From contig JANQFR010000044.1 of the NCBI GenBank assembly GCA_028277745.1, positions 1 to 42,893 of the forward strand: DNA of 42,893 bases, written 5' to 3'. The notes under the pieces were generated by a model that made no database searches, was not told the origin of the DNA, and saw nothing but the letters and a program-made list of their open reading frames with translations. How positions within the stretch are numbered: position 1 is the stretch's first letter; every line of letters begins with the position of its first letter. The position numbers and the translations under genes were made by a program. Source of the stretch: Phycisphaeraceae bacterium (GTDB lineage Bacteria > Planctomycetota > Phycisphaerae > Phycisphaerales > Phycisphaeraceae). Positions 16,016-23,040 of this stretch are shown one piece after another.

Positions 16016-16862
16016 AGCGGGTGATCTCCGGCCGGGCGTTGATCCGGGCGTGCCGCAGGTAGCCCAGGCCGCGATTGATATAGAGATGCCGGCCGTCGTG
16101 CAGGTCGAACGCCCCGCTGGTGTACCGGCGGTTGGCGACCGGCAGCAAGGGGGGCGGGAGGAACGGCGGCTTGCACTGGCCGCCGTGGGTGTGGCCGGAC
16201 AGGACCCAGCCGCGGAACGCGCCCCAGCCGGGGCGGTCGCAAGCGTCGGGGTTGTGGCACAACGCCAGCGCCGGCTCGTCGGCGCCGATCGCCGCCGCCG
16301 GCGACAGGTCAAACCGCGGGCCCCAGAGGTCGTCGAGCCCGACGATTTTCAGTCCGTCGACCTGCATCATCTCGTTCCGCAGGACCCGGACGCCGAGGTC
16401 ACCGAGCTTCCGCGACAGCTCCGCGGCGACGGCCGTGTCGCGCCAGTAGCGGCCGTAGTCGTGGTTACCCAGCACCGCCAGCGACGCGAGCCGCGCCGGT
16501 CGCCACCCGGCCATCACCTTCATCACACGGTCCACCTGCTCCCGGCCGCGGCAGGTCATGAAGTCGCCGGTGATCGCCACGAGGTCCGGCTCCAGCCGCG
16601 ACACCTTCCGCAGAGCCGCGGCCATGTAACCGTCGTCCACCGTCGGCCCGATGTGCAGGTCGCTGATGTGGATCAGCGTTTTGCCGATGAGCGTCGGGGG
16701 TAGGCCGGCGATGGGCAGCGGGCGCTCGACGACCTCGATCCAATGCGGCTCGATGAGGCAGGTATAGGTCACCACGCCGGTTGTAACCGCGGCGCCCGCG
16801 AGCGACGTGTTGGCTGCGAGCGCGAGGAACCGTCGGCGTGTGATGGGGGGCCGGTCCGGCAC
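15996..16862 (-). CDS. Tat-exported metallophosphoesterase (YkuE/YaeI-like)
   Basis: A 288-residue calcineurin-type phosphoesterase. The N-terminus has a twin-arginine signal (PPITRRRFLALAANTSLAGA) that would also serve as a membrane anchor. The metal-site motifs are ISDLHIGP, ITGDFM, VLGNHDYG, ALCHNPD and LSGHTHGGQ, in canonical order. Related YaeI/YkuE proteins act on lipid A precursors or phosphodiesters outside the membrane; the exact substrate is unknown. I prefer GTG 16862 over the TTG at 16937, because the TTG and the following codons lie in a palindromic repeat and the twin-arginine motif starts right after the GTG. Its 3' end overlaps the PhyH gene tail to tail. Confidence 0.88.
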   Translation of the reverse strand: MPDRPPITRRRFLALAANTSLAGAAVTTGVVTYTCLIEPHWIEVVERPLPIAGLPPTLIGKTLIHISDLHIGPTVDDGYMAAALRKVSRLEPDLVAITGDFMTCRGREQVDRVMKVMAGWRPARLASLAVLGNHDYGRYWRDTAVAAELSRKLGDLGVRVLRNEMMQVDGLKIVGLDDLWGPRFDLSPAAAIGADEPALALCHNPDACDRPGWGAFRGWVLSGHTHGGQCKPPFLPPPLLPVANRRYTSGAFDLHDGRHLYINRGLGYLRHARINARPEITRFTLKRA

Positions 16863-16908
16863 ATCAACTCTACGCCGGGAGGCGGCGCGGGTTCGGTCGA
16901 GGTTATCG

Positions 16909-16992
16909 TTTAGCGGGCGGGCCCGCCCGCCGCTCAATGATTTAGCCGCGGGGCTTGCCCCGCGCTCACCCGCCGCAAGCGGCGGGGCTAAA
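16909..16992. repeat. cluster of three palindromic repeats
   Basis: Three hairpins in a row: AGCGGGCGGG/CCCGCCCGCCGCT (16912-16934), AGCCGCGGGGC/GCCCCGCGCT (16944-16966) and CCCGCCGC/GCGGCGGGGCT (16969-16989). The borders are TTTAGC and GCTAAA as in the other elements. It lies between nuoI and the phosphoesterase. Confidence 0.82.
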
Positions 16993-17019
16993 TGAGCGGA
17001 AACAAGTCGCTCACCACCA

Positions 17020-17571
17020 TCACATCGGCTTGCCTTCGATCGTCGCGTCGTAAACGGCCAGGAGCTTCTCCTTGTCGAAGATCATTTCCTGGCGGGAGAG
17101 GCCGACGATGTCGTAGGTCTGGGTCAGCTCGATCGCGTCGACGGGGCAGGCCTCTTCGCACATGCCGCAGTAGATGCAGCGGAGCTCGTCGATCTCGAAC
17201 TTGACGGGGTACTTCTCGCGGTCGTCCCAGGGCGAGGCCTTGCCGGTGATGTGGATGCAGTTGGCGGGGCAGGCGGTGGCGCACATAAAGCAGGCGACGC
17301 ACTTGACCCGGCCGTCCTCGTCGCGGTTGAGGCGGTGGACGCCGCGGTAGTTGTCGACGAACTGGCCGCCTTCTTCGACGGGGATCTGCTCGCGGCGCTC
17401 CTCGGGGTAGTACATCGCCTTGTTGCGTTTGCGTTTCGACCCGCCGACCGAGCCGACGATGTGCTTGAAGGTCGTGCCCAGGCCCTTGAACACCTCAGGC
17501 AGGAAGAACGCCTGCCCCGGCGTCAGCGGCGGCAGGTCCACGGTCTTGATGTCGGCGTCGGTGATGGGCAT
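17020..17571 (-). CDS. nuoI: NADH-quinone oxidoreductase subunit I-like 4Fe-4S ferredoxin
   Basis: A 183-residue protein with two 4Fe-4S motifs: CVACFMCATACP (Cys91, 94, 97, 101) and CIYCGMCEEACP (Cys132, 135, 138, 142). The surrounding sequence (RGVHRLNRDEDGRVKCVAC, YPVKFEIDELRCIYCGMC, then CPVDAIELT) is that of NuoI, the complex I peripheral-arm subunit carrying clusters N6a and N6b on the path to quinone. The N-terminal GLGTTFKHIVG segment is the membrane-facing helix. The length is normal. The gene stands alone here: no other nuo gene is nearby, and trkH precedes it across a large inverted repeat. It may be a detached complex I gene or a second copy. Confidence 0.88.
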   Translation of the reverse strand: MPITDADIKTVDLPPLTPGQAFFLPEVFKGLGTTFKHIVGSVGGSKRKRNKAMYYPEERREQIPVEEGGQFVDNYRGVHRLNRDEDGRVKCVACFMCATACPANCIHITGKASPWDDREKYPVKFEIDELRCIYCGMCEEACPVDAIELTQTYDIVGLSRQEMIFDKEKLLAVYDATIEGKPM

Positions 17572-17709
17572 GGGGTAGGCGCTAGGGGTTAGGGGTTAGG
17601 GCCTAGGTCTTAGTGTCACATCATAGGTGTTCTTCGGGCGATCGGCCACGCCACGCGCCCGATTCCTCCTCCCCCTAGGCCCTAGCGCCTAACCCCTAGC
17701 GCCTACCCC
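17572..17709. repeat. large TAGGCGCTAGGG-type inverted repeat
   Basis: Left arm 17572-17607 has units GGGGTAGGCGCTAGGGGTT, AGGGGTT and AGGGCCTAGG; right arm 17674-17709 is its imperfect reverse complement. It fills the whole gap between the trkH stop and the nuoI start. Homologous to 5786-5869. Confidence 0.88.
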
Positions 17710-19257
17710 TCACTCACTGCGCCAGAAGCGGGGGGAGAGCAGCACGACGACGACGAACACCTCCAGCCGGCCCAGGAGCATGAGCAGGCTCATGACCGCC
17801 AGGCTCGGGTCGTTGAACCAGCCGTAGTTGTCGGTTGGGCCCACCGCGCCCAGGCCCGGGCCGACGTTGCAGAGCGTGGAGATGCTGGCGCTCATCGCGG
17901 TCATGAAGTCGATGTGCAGCGATTCGGCCTCGGCGATGGCGATCAGGACCGCGCCCAGGGAGAACAGCAGCAGGATCAACAGGAAGTACGTCACCGCCGC
18001 GAGTTTCAGGTCGTCGTCGACCACGCCCCGGCCGACCTGCAGCGGCCGGACGACCTGCGGGCGGAACGTCTTCTCCAGCGACGTGTAGATGACCTTCAGC
18101 GCGATCCAGAACCGGATGACCTTCACCCCCCCGGCCGTCGACCCGGCGCACCCGCCGATGAACATCAGCCCGATCAGCAGCGCCCGGCTGACGAACGGCC
18201 ACGGCTCGTAGTCCGCGGTCGCATACCCCGTCCCGGTGTGCAGGGCCACCGTCTGAAACGACGCGTACTGCAAGGCCTGCAGCACGCCGGCCTGCACGGC
18301 CCGCCCGGCAGTGGTGATGATCGTTTCGCCGTAGATGTTGACCGCGACCGCGAGGATGACCATGACCTTGAGGATCAGGTAGATCCGCAGCTCGACGTCT
18401 TTCCAGACGCTGCCCCACCGGCCCCGCGCCGCCTGGAAATACAACGCGAAGTTCACGCCCGCCAGCAGCATGAACACGATGCAGATGACATCGATGACCC
18501 ACGAGTCATAATGCCCGATGCTCGCGTCGCGCGTGCTGAGCCCGCCGGTGGAGACCATCGCGAAAGAGTGGCAGACGCTGTCGAACCAGTTCATCCCGGC
18601 GACGCGCAGCAGCAGGATGGCGGCGAGGGTGATGGCGAGGTAGATCAGCCAGAGGAACCGGGCGGCCTCGGCGATGCGGGGGCGGACGCCGGTCTGCTGC
18701 GGGCCCGGCGCCTCGGTGTGGAACAGCTTCTTGCCCCCCACGCCGAGGGTGGGCAGCACCGCGACGAACAGGACGACGATGCCCAGCCCGCCGAGCCAGT
18801 GGGTCGTGGCCCGCCACAGCAGCAGGCCGTCGGGCAGCTCGGCGATGTTGGAAAGCACGGTCGCGCCGGTGGTGGTCAGGCCGGACATCGCCTCGAAGTA
18901 GCAGGCGGTGAACGAGGCGAACGGGTGCGACGCGTCGCCGCCGGTCCACCACCACAGGTGGTAGGGCAGGGCCGCGAACGCGGCGCCGAGCACCCACGTC
19001 ACCGCGACCAGGAGCAGCGCCTCGCGCCGGCCGGGCGCGGCGTCACGCTCCCGGCGGCCAACGCCCCACAGGCCCAGCCCGATCACGAGCCCCAGCACCG
19101 TGGCGATGCCCATCGACTCGATGGCCCGCGATTCGCCCAGGCCCGGGTTCCGGTACCAGTCGTACCACGACCACAGCGCGATCGCGCCCATGGCCAGGCT
19201 GAGCACCAGCATCAGCAGGCCGAGTTGAAACACCACGAATCGGAAGTTGATCGTCAT
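17710..19257 (-). CDS. trkH: Trk/Ktr-type potassium uptake protein, membrane subunit
   Basis: A 515-residue polytopic protein forming the K+ translocation pathway. Four pore-loop filter segments are visible: FEAMSGLTTTGATVL, FAMVSTGGLSTRDAS, FIGGCAGSTAGGVKV and STLCNVGPGLGAVGP, each holding a filter glycine. The N-terminal helices and the HWLGGLGIVVLFVAVLP helix are standard for TrkH. It is encoded 42 bp downstream of trkA, so the pore and its gating subunit are co-transcribed and work together at the inner membrane. The length is typical for TrkH. Confidence 0.95.
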   Translation of the reverse strand: MTINFRFVVFQLGLLMLVLSLAMGAIALWSWYDWYRNPGLGESRAIESMGIATVLGLVIGLGLWGVGRRERDAAPGRREALLLVAVTWVLGAAFAALPYHLWWWTGGDASHPFASFTACYFEAMSGLTTTGATVLSNIAELPDGLLLWRATTHWLGGLGIVVLFVAVLPTLGVGGKKLFHTEAPGPQQTGVRPRIAEAARFLWLIYLAITLAAILLLRVAGMNWFDSVCHSFAMVSTGGLSTRDASIGHYDSWVIDVICIVFMLLAGVNFALYFQAARGRWGSVWKDVELRIYLILKVMVILAVAVNIYGETIITTAGRAVQAGVLQALQYASFQTVALHTGTGYATADYEPWPFVSRALLIGLMFIGGCAGSTAGGVKVIRFWIALKVIYTSLEKTFRPQVVRPLQVGRGVVDDDLKLAAVTYFLLILLLFSLGAVLIAIAEAESLHIDFMTAMSASISTLCNVGPGLGAVGPTDNYGWFNDPSLAVMSLLMLLGRLEVFVVVVLLSPRFWRSE

Positions 19258-19299
19258 GGGGTTCTTCAGCGCGGCGTCACCGCCAACGCGGACGTGAGG

Positions 19300-20679
19300 T
19301 TATTTGAGCCACCCCGCGGCGGGTTTGGCGGAGGCCGGCCGGCCGCCGAACAGCTTGATCAGCGTCTTACGCGACGACTTGGGGGCGATCACGATCGCCA
19401 CGTCGTTGTCCTCCACCGTGCTCGCGGCGCCGGGCACGAACACGTCGTCCTGACGCTGGATCGCCGCGACCATCGACCCCGGCGGCAGCTTGATGTCGCG
19501 CAGCGGGATATTCAGCGCCTTGGTCGCGGTCGCGCCGACACGGATCTCATACACCTCCCCGATGCCGTGGGTCAGCGTCGCCAGGTGGCGCACCGGGCTG
19601 TCGTCCAGCCGCCGCTCGATCTCGGTGACCGCGGTGCTGCGCGGGCTGAACGCCTGGTCGATGCCGATGTGCTCCAGCAGGTGCAGGTACGTCGGCCGCT
19701 GCAGGACCGCCATCGCCCGCTTGGCCCCCATGCTCTTGGCCCGAGCCGCGGCGAGGATGTTCTCCTCGTCGTCCTCGGTCAGCGCCGCAAACGCATCGGC
19801 CATCTCGACGTGCTCCTCCTGGAGCACGTCGGTGTTGATCACGTCCGCATTAAGCACGGTCACCCACCCCAGCTTCTCGCTGAGCTGCCGGGCCCGGTCA
19901 GGGTCGGCCTCGAACAGGCGCACCGAGAACCGCTTGCTGCGCAGCGCCCGGCAGACCCAGACGCTCTGGGTCGTCCCGCCCATGATCATGACCCGCCGGC
20001 GGGAGTCGGACACGGTTTGGAACAGCTTGCGGATCCGGCCGAAGTCGTCGGCGTCGCCGATGAGGGTGACGACGTCGTCGGCGAGGATTTTGGTGTCGGC
20101 GTTGGGCAGGAACGCCTCGTCGCCGCGCTCGATCGCGGCCAGCCGGGCGCTGCCGGGCATCTGCAGGTCGCGCAGCGTCTTGCCCACCGCCTGGGCGGCG
20201 GCGTCGACCGGCAGGTACTGCATCTCCACCTTGCCGCGGGCGAACTGCTCGACCGCGATCGCGCCCGGGGCCCGCAGCGTCGACGCGATCGCCAGCGAGG
20301 TGGAGTGCTCGGGGCAGACGAGGTGATCGATCCCCAGGTGCCGGGTGTAGCTGAGCCCGCGCTGTTCGAAATACGCCGAGTGGTGCACCCGCGCGATGCA
20401 CTTGGTGACGCCCACGCCCTTGGCGATCGACGCCGAGAGGAGGTTGACCTCGTCGAGGCTGGTCGCGGCGATGAACAGGTCGGCCGTCGCACAGCCCGCC
20501 TCGAGCAGCACGTCGGCCTGGGTCCCGTTGCCCCGGAGGCTGCGGACGTCCAGCACGGCGTCGAGCGCCTGGAGCTTCTGCGCGTCCAGGTCGATCACCG
20601 TCACGTTATGTCCTTTGGCCGCCAGCACCTCGGCCGAGTGTCGGCCGACTTCCCCAGCGCCGCAGATGATGATGTTCAT
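19300..20679 (-). CDS. trkA: Trk potassium transport NAD-binding regulatory subunit
   Basis: A 459-residue cytoplasmic protein with the TrkA duplication: two RCK_N (NAD-binding) domains, each followed by a TrkA_C domain. The first RCK begins MNIIICGAGEVGRHSAEVLA with the GxGxxG loop and the acidic VIDLD end; the second begins RRVMIMGGTTQSVWVCRAL. The TrkA_C parts contain KTLRDLQMPGSARLAAIERG and LRDIKLPPGSMVAAIQRQDD. It gates TrkH in response to nucleotides. The start is at ATG 20679; the upstream in-frame Met is less likely. A TACAAT lies 9 nt before the ATG, which suggests a near-leaderless transcript. It leads the trkA-trkH pair. Confidence 0.94.
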   Translation of the reverse strand: MNIIICGAGEVGRHSAEVLAAKGHNVTVIDLDAQKLQALDAVLDVRSLRGNGTQADVLLEAGCATADLFIAATSLDEVNLLSASIAKGVGVTKCIARVHHSAYFEQRGLSYTRHLGIDHLVCPEHSTSLAIASTLRAPGAIAVEQFARGKVEMQYLPVDAAAQAVGKTLRDLQMPGSARLAAIERGDEAFLPNADTKILADDVVTLIGDADDFGRIRKLFQTVSDSRRRVMIMGGTTQSVWVCRALRSKRFSVRLFEADPDRARQLSEKLGWVTVLNADVINTDVLQEEHVEMADAFAALTEDDEENILAAARAKSMGAKRAMAVLQRPTYLHLLEHIGIDQAFSPRSTAVTEIERRLDDSPVRHLATLTHGIGEVYEIRVGATATKALNIPLRDIKLPPGSMVAAIQRQDDVFVPGAASTVEDNDVAIVIAPKSSRKTLIKLFGGRPASAKPAAGWLK

Positions 20680-20719
20680 GAGGCCGACATTGTAGAGGAA
20701 AGACCGGCCCAAGCGCCTG

Positions 20720-20823
20720 TTAGCCCCGGGCTCTGCCCGGGGGCTGTCTTTTAGCCGATCGCTTTCCCGCCTTAGCCAGCGGGCTACGCCCGCCTGGACC
20801 AGGGCCGCGTAGCGGCCCGGCTA
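20720..20823. repeat. palindromic repeat cluster
   Basis: First element TTAGCCCCGGGC/GCCCGGGGGCT (20720-20745), then a copy of the GGGCTACGCCC + GGCCGCGTAGCGGCC element (20773-20823), in the same orientation as 155-204. It lies between trkA and the TPR gene. Confidence 0.82.
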
Positions 20824-20899
20824 AACCAATCCCCGCCGCTCCATGAGCAGGAAGCGATACGGATCAAGTGGACGCGCTCTAACGGCGGATGGAATGATC

Positions 20900-21652
20900 T
20901 CACCCACCCTCAAGCGCGCGCCGGGCGTCGGCCGCGACCCCGCTGTCGGGCGCGGCGTCGATCGCGCGGCGCCACGCGGCGCGGGCGTCGTCGGGGCGGT
21001 CGGCCTCGGCGCACAGGACGCCGTAGCGATACAGCGCGGCCGCGAGGTGCGGCGGCTCAAGCGCGGCGGCTTCCTCGATCGCGTCCGCCCGGTCCATCAG
21101 CCACGCGAAATCGGCCAGGGTCTGGGGCTGACGCTCAAAGAAGCCGGGCAGGTTGGCGGTGCTCATCGCGCGCACGAAACGGACCTCCGGCTGTTCGGGC
21201 GCGGCCGCGATCGCCCGGTCCATCAGCGCCAGCCCGGAGTTGGCGCGGTCCATCTTCTTCCACGGCAGGAGGTATCGGCGGGCCTGGAGCATGACGGTGC
21301 TGCCGTGATACGCGAGGATGACCGGATCGTCCGGGTCCTGCTGGTGAAGGGCCGCGAACAGGCCGTGAGACTCGATGGCGGCGGGGTCGTCACCCTCGAC
21401 GGCGAGGAAGTACAACGCCTTGGCCAGCTCGAACTGGGCGGCCGATTGATCGGGCGCGTCCGCCAGCGTGGCGCGGGCGTCGGCGATGCGCTGATTCAGC
21501 GTATCGAGATAAGCCTGGCGCTGAGGATCGACCTGCGGCTTGGCGTCGGCCGACGGCGCCGGTCGGCGGGAGCGTCGCGCGTCGGCCGTCGAAGCCGCGT
21601 AAACCAGCACGAAACACAAGGCGATGGCCGACAGCAAGCGCGGGACATTCAT
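20900..21652 (-). CDS. secreted TPR-like repeat protein
   Basis: A 250-residue protein with a signal peptide (MNVPRLLSAIALCFVLVYAA then STADA, cleavage near residue 25), followed by a basic Pro-rich linker and helical repeats. Helix pairs with TPR-like spacing are visible: ATLADAPDQSAAQFELAKAL, LALMDRAIAAAPEQPEVRFV, LYRYGVLCAEADRPDDARAA and WRRAIDAAPDSGVAADARRA. TPR arrays mediate protein interactions; a role outside the cytoplasm is likely but unspecified. A TACGAT box lies 6 nt before the ATG, compatible with a leaderless transcript. Confidence 0.75.
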   Translation of the reverse strand: MNVPRLLSAIALCFVLVYAASTADARRSRRPAPSADAKPQVDPQRQAYLDTLNQRIADARATLADAPDQSAAQFELAKALYFLAVEGDDPAAIESHGLFAALHQQDPDDPVILAYHGSTVMLQARRYLLPWKKMDRANSGLALMDRAIAAAPEQPEVRFVRAMSTANLPGFFERQPQTLADFAWLMDRADAIEEAAALEPPHLAAALYRYGVLCAEADRPDDARAAWRRAIDAAPDSGVAADARRALEGG

Positions 21653-21693
21653 GGGGATATCGTATCCCGGCCGGCCCGATTCACCAAAGCGAC

Positions 21694-21720
21694 AGCCCGG
21701 CCCTGTGGGACGGCGCTAAA
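21694..21720. repeat. palindromic repeat AGCCCGGCCC-TGT-GGGACGGCGCT
   Basis: A diverged copy of the 10314-10340 element, with the same GCTAAAC border, upstream of the TPR gene. Confidence 0.72.
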
Positions 21721-21721
21721 C

Positions 21722-21780
21722 ATCCGTCCATCCGCCATCCGCCATCCGCCATCTGCCATCTGCCATCTGCCATCTGCCAT
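21722..21780. repeat. heptanucleotide tandem repeat (CCATCYG)n
   Basis: About eight copies of a 7-bp unit: first CCATCCG variants, then CCATCTG variants. It starts beside the 21694 palindrome and ends at the stop codon of the YbaK gene. A simple-sequence tract such as this may vary in copy number. Confidence 0.85.
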
Positions 21781-22254
21781 TCAGACGATAGCCGAGTGGG
21801 TCATGGTGACGATCCGTGGATGGACCAGGCGTTCGTAGTCGGCGTAGAGCATGCGCAGCAGCGTGGTGTGGCAGCCCTCGTTGAAGGCGATGTAGCGGTC
21901 GCGGGTGAGCTCGCGGTCGACCAGTACGGGCAGTTGGTAGAGGTTGCCGAACGGGGGCTGGGCGCCGACCTCGCAATCGGGGAAGGCGTGGGCGAAGGAG
22001 ACCTCATCGGCGAGTTCGACGTGGGTCGAGCCGGTGCTGTCGCGGAGCAGGTCGAAGTCGATCATCGCATCGGCGGTCAGCACGGCCATGGTGAGCTTGC
22101 CGTCGAGGTGGACCATGACGGTCTTGGCGAGGGTGTGCCCGGGCACGTGAGCGGCGGCGGCGGTCTCCTGGGCGGTGAGGGTGCGGGGATGGGCGATCGG
22201 CTCGTAGCCGACGCCCGCGACATCCAGGAAGTGGCGGAGGCGGGGAAGCGGCAT
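21781..22254 (-). CDS. YbaK/EbsC-type aminoacyl-tRNA deacylase domain protein
   Basis: A 157-residue single-domain protein of the YbaK/ProX family, which hydrolyses mischarged aminoacyl-tRNAs in trans. Typical features are the N-terminal LRHFLDVAGVGYEPIAHPRT, the LAKTVMVHLDGKLTMAVL strand with the conserved lysine (AKTV), and the late CEVGAQPPFG (GxxPPFG motif). The final YIAFNEGCHTTLLRMLYADY also matches the family. The start is at ATG 22254, since AAGGAG lies 7 nt upstream; an adjacent GTG (22257) is too close to it. Its specificity (Cys-, Ala- or other mischarged tRNA) cannot be read. Confidence 0.87.
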   Translation of the reverse strand: MPLPRLRHFLDVAGVGYEPIAHPRTLTAQETAAAAHVPGHTLAKTVMVHLDGKLTMAVLTADAMIDFDLLRDSTGSTHVELADEVSFAHAFPDCEVGAQPPFGNLYQLPVLVDRELTRDRYIAFNEGCHTTLLRMLYADYERLVHPRIVTMTHSAIV

Positions 22255-22359
22255 CACAGGGCTCCTTGGGGTAAGAGGGGTGAAACACGGGTCAAGGGCC
22301 TTCCTATATGGTATCGCATGCCGGCCGGGATCCGATCGGGAAATACGAGGAAAAGCATC

Positions 22360-22962
22360 ATGATGGGCAAAGCGTTTTTAAAGGGTCTGGCGGCGGTCCT
22401 GCCGGTGGCGATCACGGCGGCGCTGCTGTACTGGATCGCGGTCACGCTGGAGCAGGTGCTGGGCGCGCCGTTGCGGTGGACGCTGCCGGCGGGCTGGTAC
22501 AAGCCGGGGATGGGGCTGGCCGTGGGGCTGGTGCTGGTGATCGTGATCGGCGTGCTGCTGCAGGTCTGGCTGGCGCGGGCGGTGCACCGCTGGATGGACA
22601 GGCTGCTCGAACGGCTGCCGTTGGTCAAGAGCATCTACGGCTCGGTGAAAGACCTGATGAGCTTCTTCGTCGGCGGCAAGAAGTCGCAGACGCAGAAGAC
22701 GGTGATCGTCCGGGTGGGCGAGGGCGACCGGCAGATGCGGCTGCTGGGGTTTGTGATGCGCGAGACCTTCGACGACGTGCCCGCCGGCGTGGGCGAGGCG
22801 GGGATGGTCGCGGTGTACCTGCCGATGAGCTACCAGATCGGCGGGTACACGGTGATCGTCCGCCGCGACGCGGTCGAGCCGGTGGACATGACGACCGAGG
22901 ACGCGCTCAAGTTTGCGCTGACCGCGGGGGTCAAAAGTGACGGGGAACAAGACGAAGCGTGA
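22360..22962 (+). CDS. DUF502 family membrane protein
   Basis: A 200-residue protein with two N-terminal transmembrane helices (about 6-30 and 48-70) and a C-terminal soluble domain. Family hallmarks are GLAAVLPVAITAALLYW, the LERLPLVKSIYGSVKDLMSF segment, and VAVYLPMSYQIGGYTVIVRR. DUF502 proteins are widespread in bacteria and plants (COV-like) and have no defined biochemical role. The start ATG 22360 is preceded by GAGGA. It converges on ileS with an inverted-repeat element between them. Confidence 0.88.
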   Translation: MMGKAFLKGLAAVLPVAITAALLYWIAVTLEQVLGAPLRWTLPAGWYKPGMGLAVGLVLVIVIGVLLQVWLARAVHRWMDRLLERLPLVKSIYGSVKDLMSFFVGGKKSQTQKTVIVRVGEGDRQMRLLGFVMRETFDDVPAGVGEAGMVAVYLPMSYQIGGYTVIVRRDAVEPVDMTTEDALKFALTAGVKSDGEQDEA

Positions 22963-22966
22963 AGGG

Positions 22967-23034
22967 GAAGCCGGTTCTGAGGACGCCGCAGGCGGCTGAA
23001 GATCCGGATCTTCGCTCCGCTCAGAACCGGCTTC
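22967..23034. repeat. inverted repeat between convergent DUF502 and ileS genes
   Basis: Outer arms GAAGCCGGTTCTGA (22967-22980) and TCAGAACCGGCTTC (23021-23034) are perfect; the centre GAAGATCCGGATCTTC is also palindromic. Related to the 1435-1514 element (TTCGCTGCGCTCAGG core). It may act as a bidirectional terminator. Confidence 0.82.
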
Positions 23035-23040
23035 CCATAC

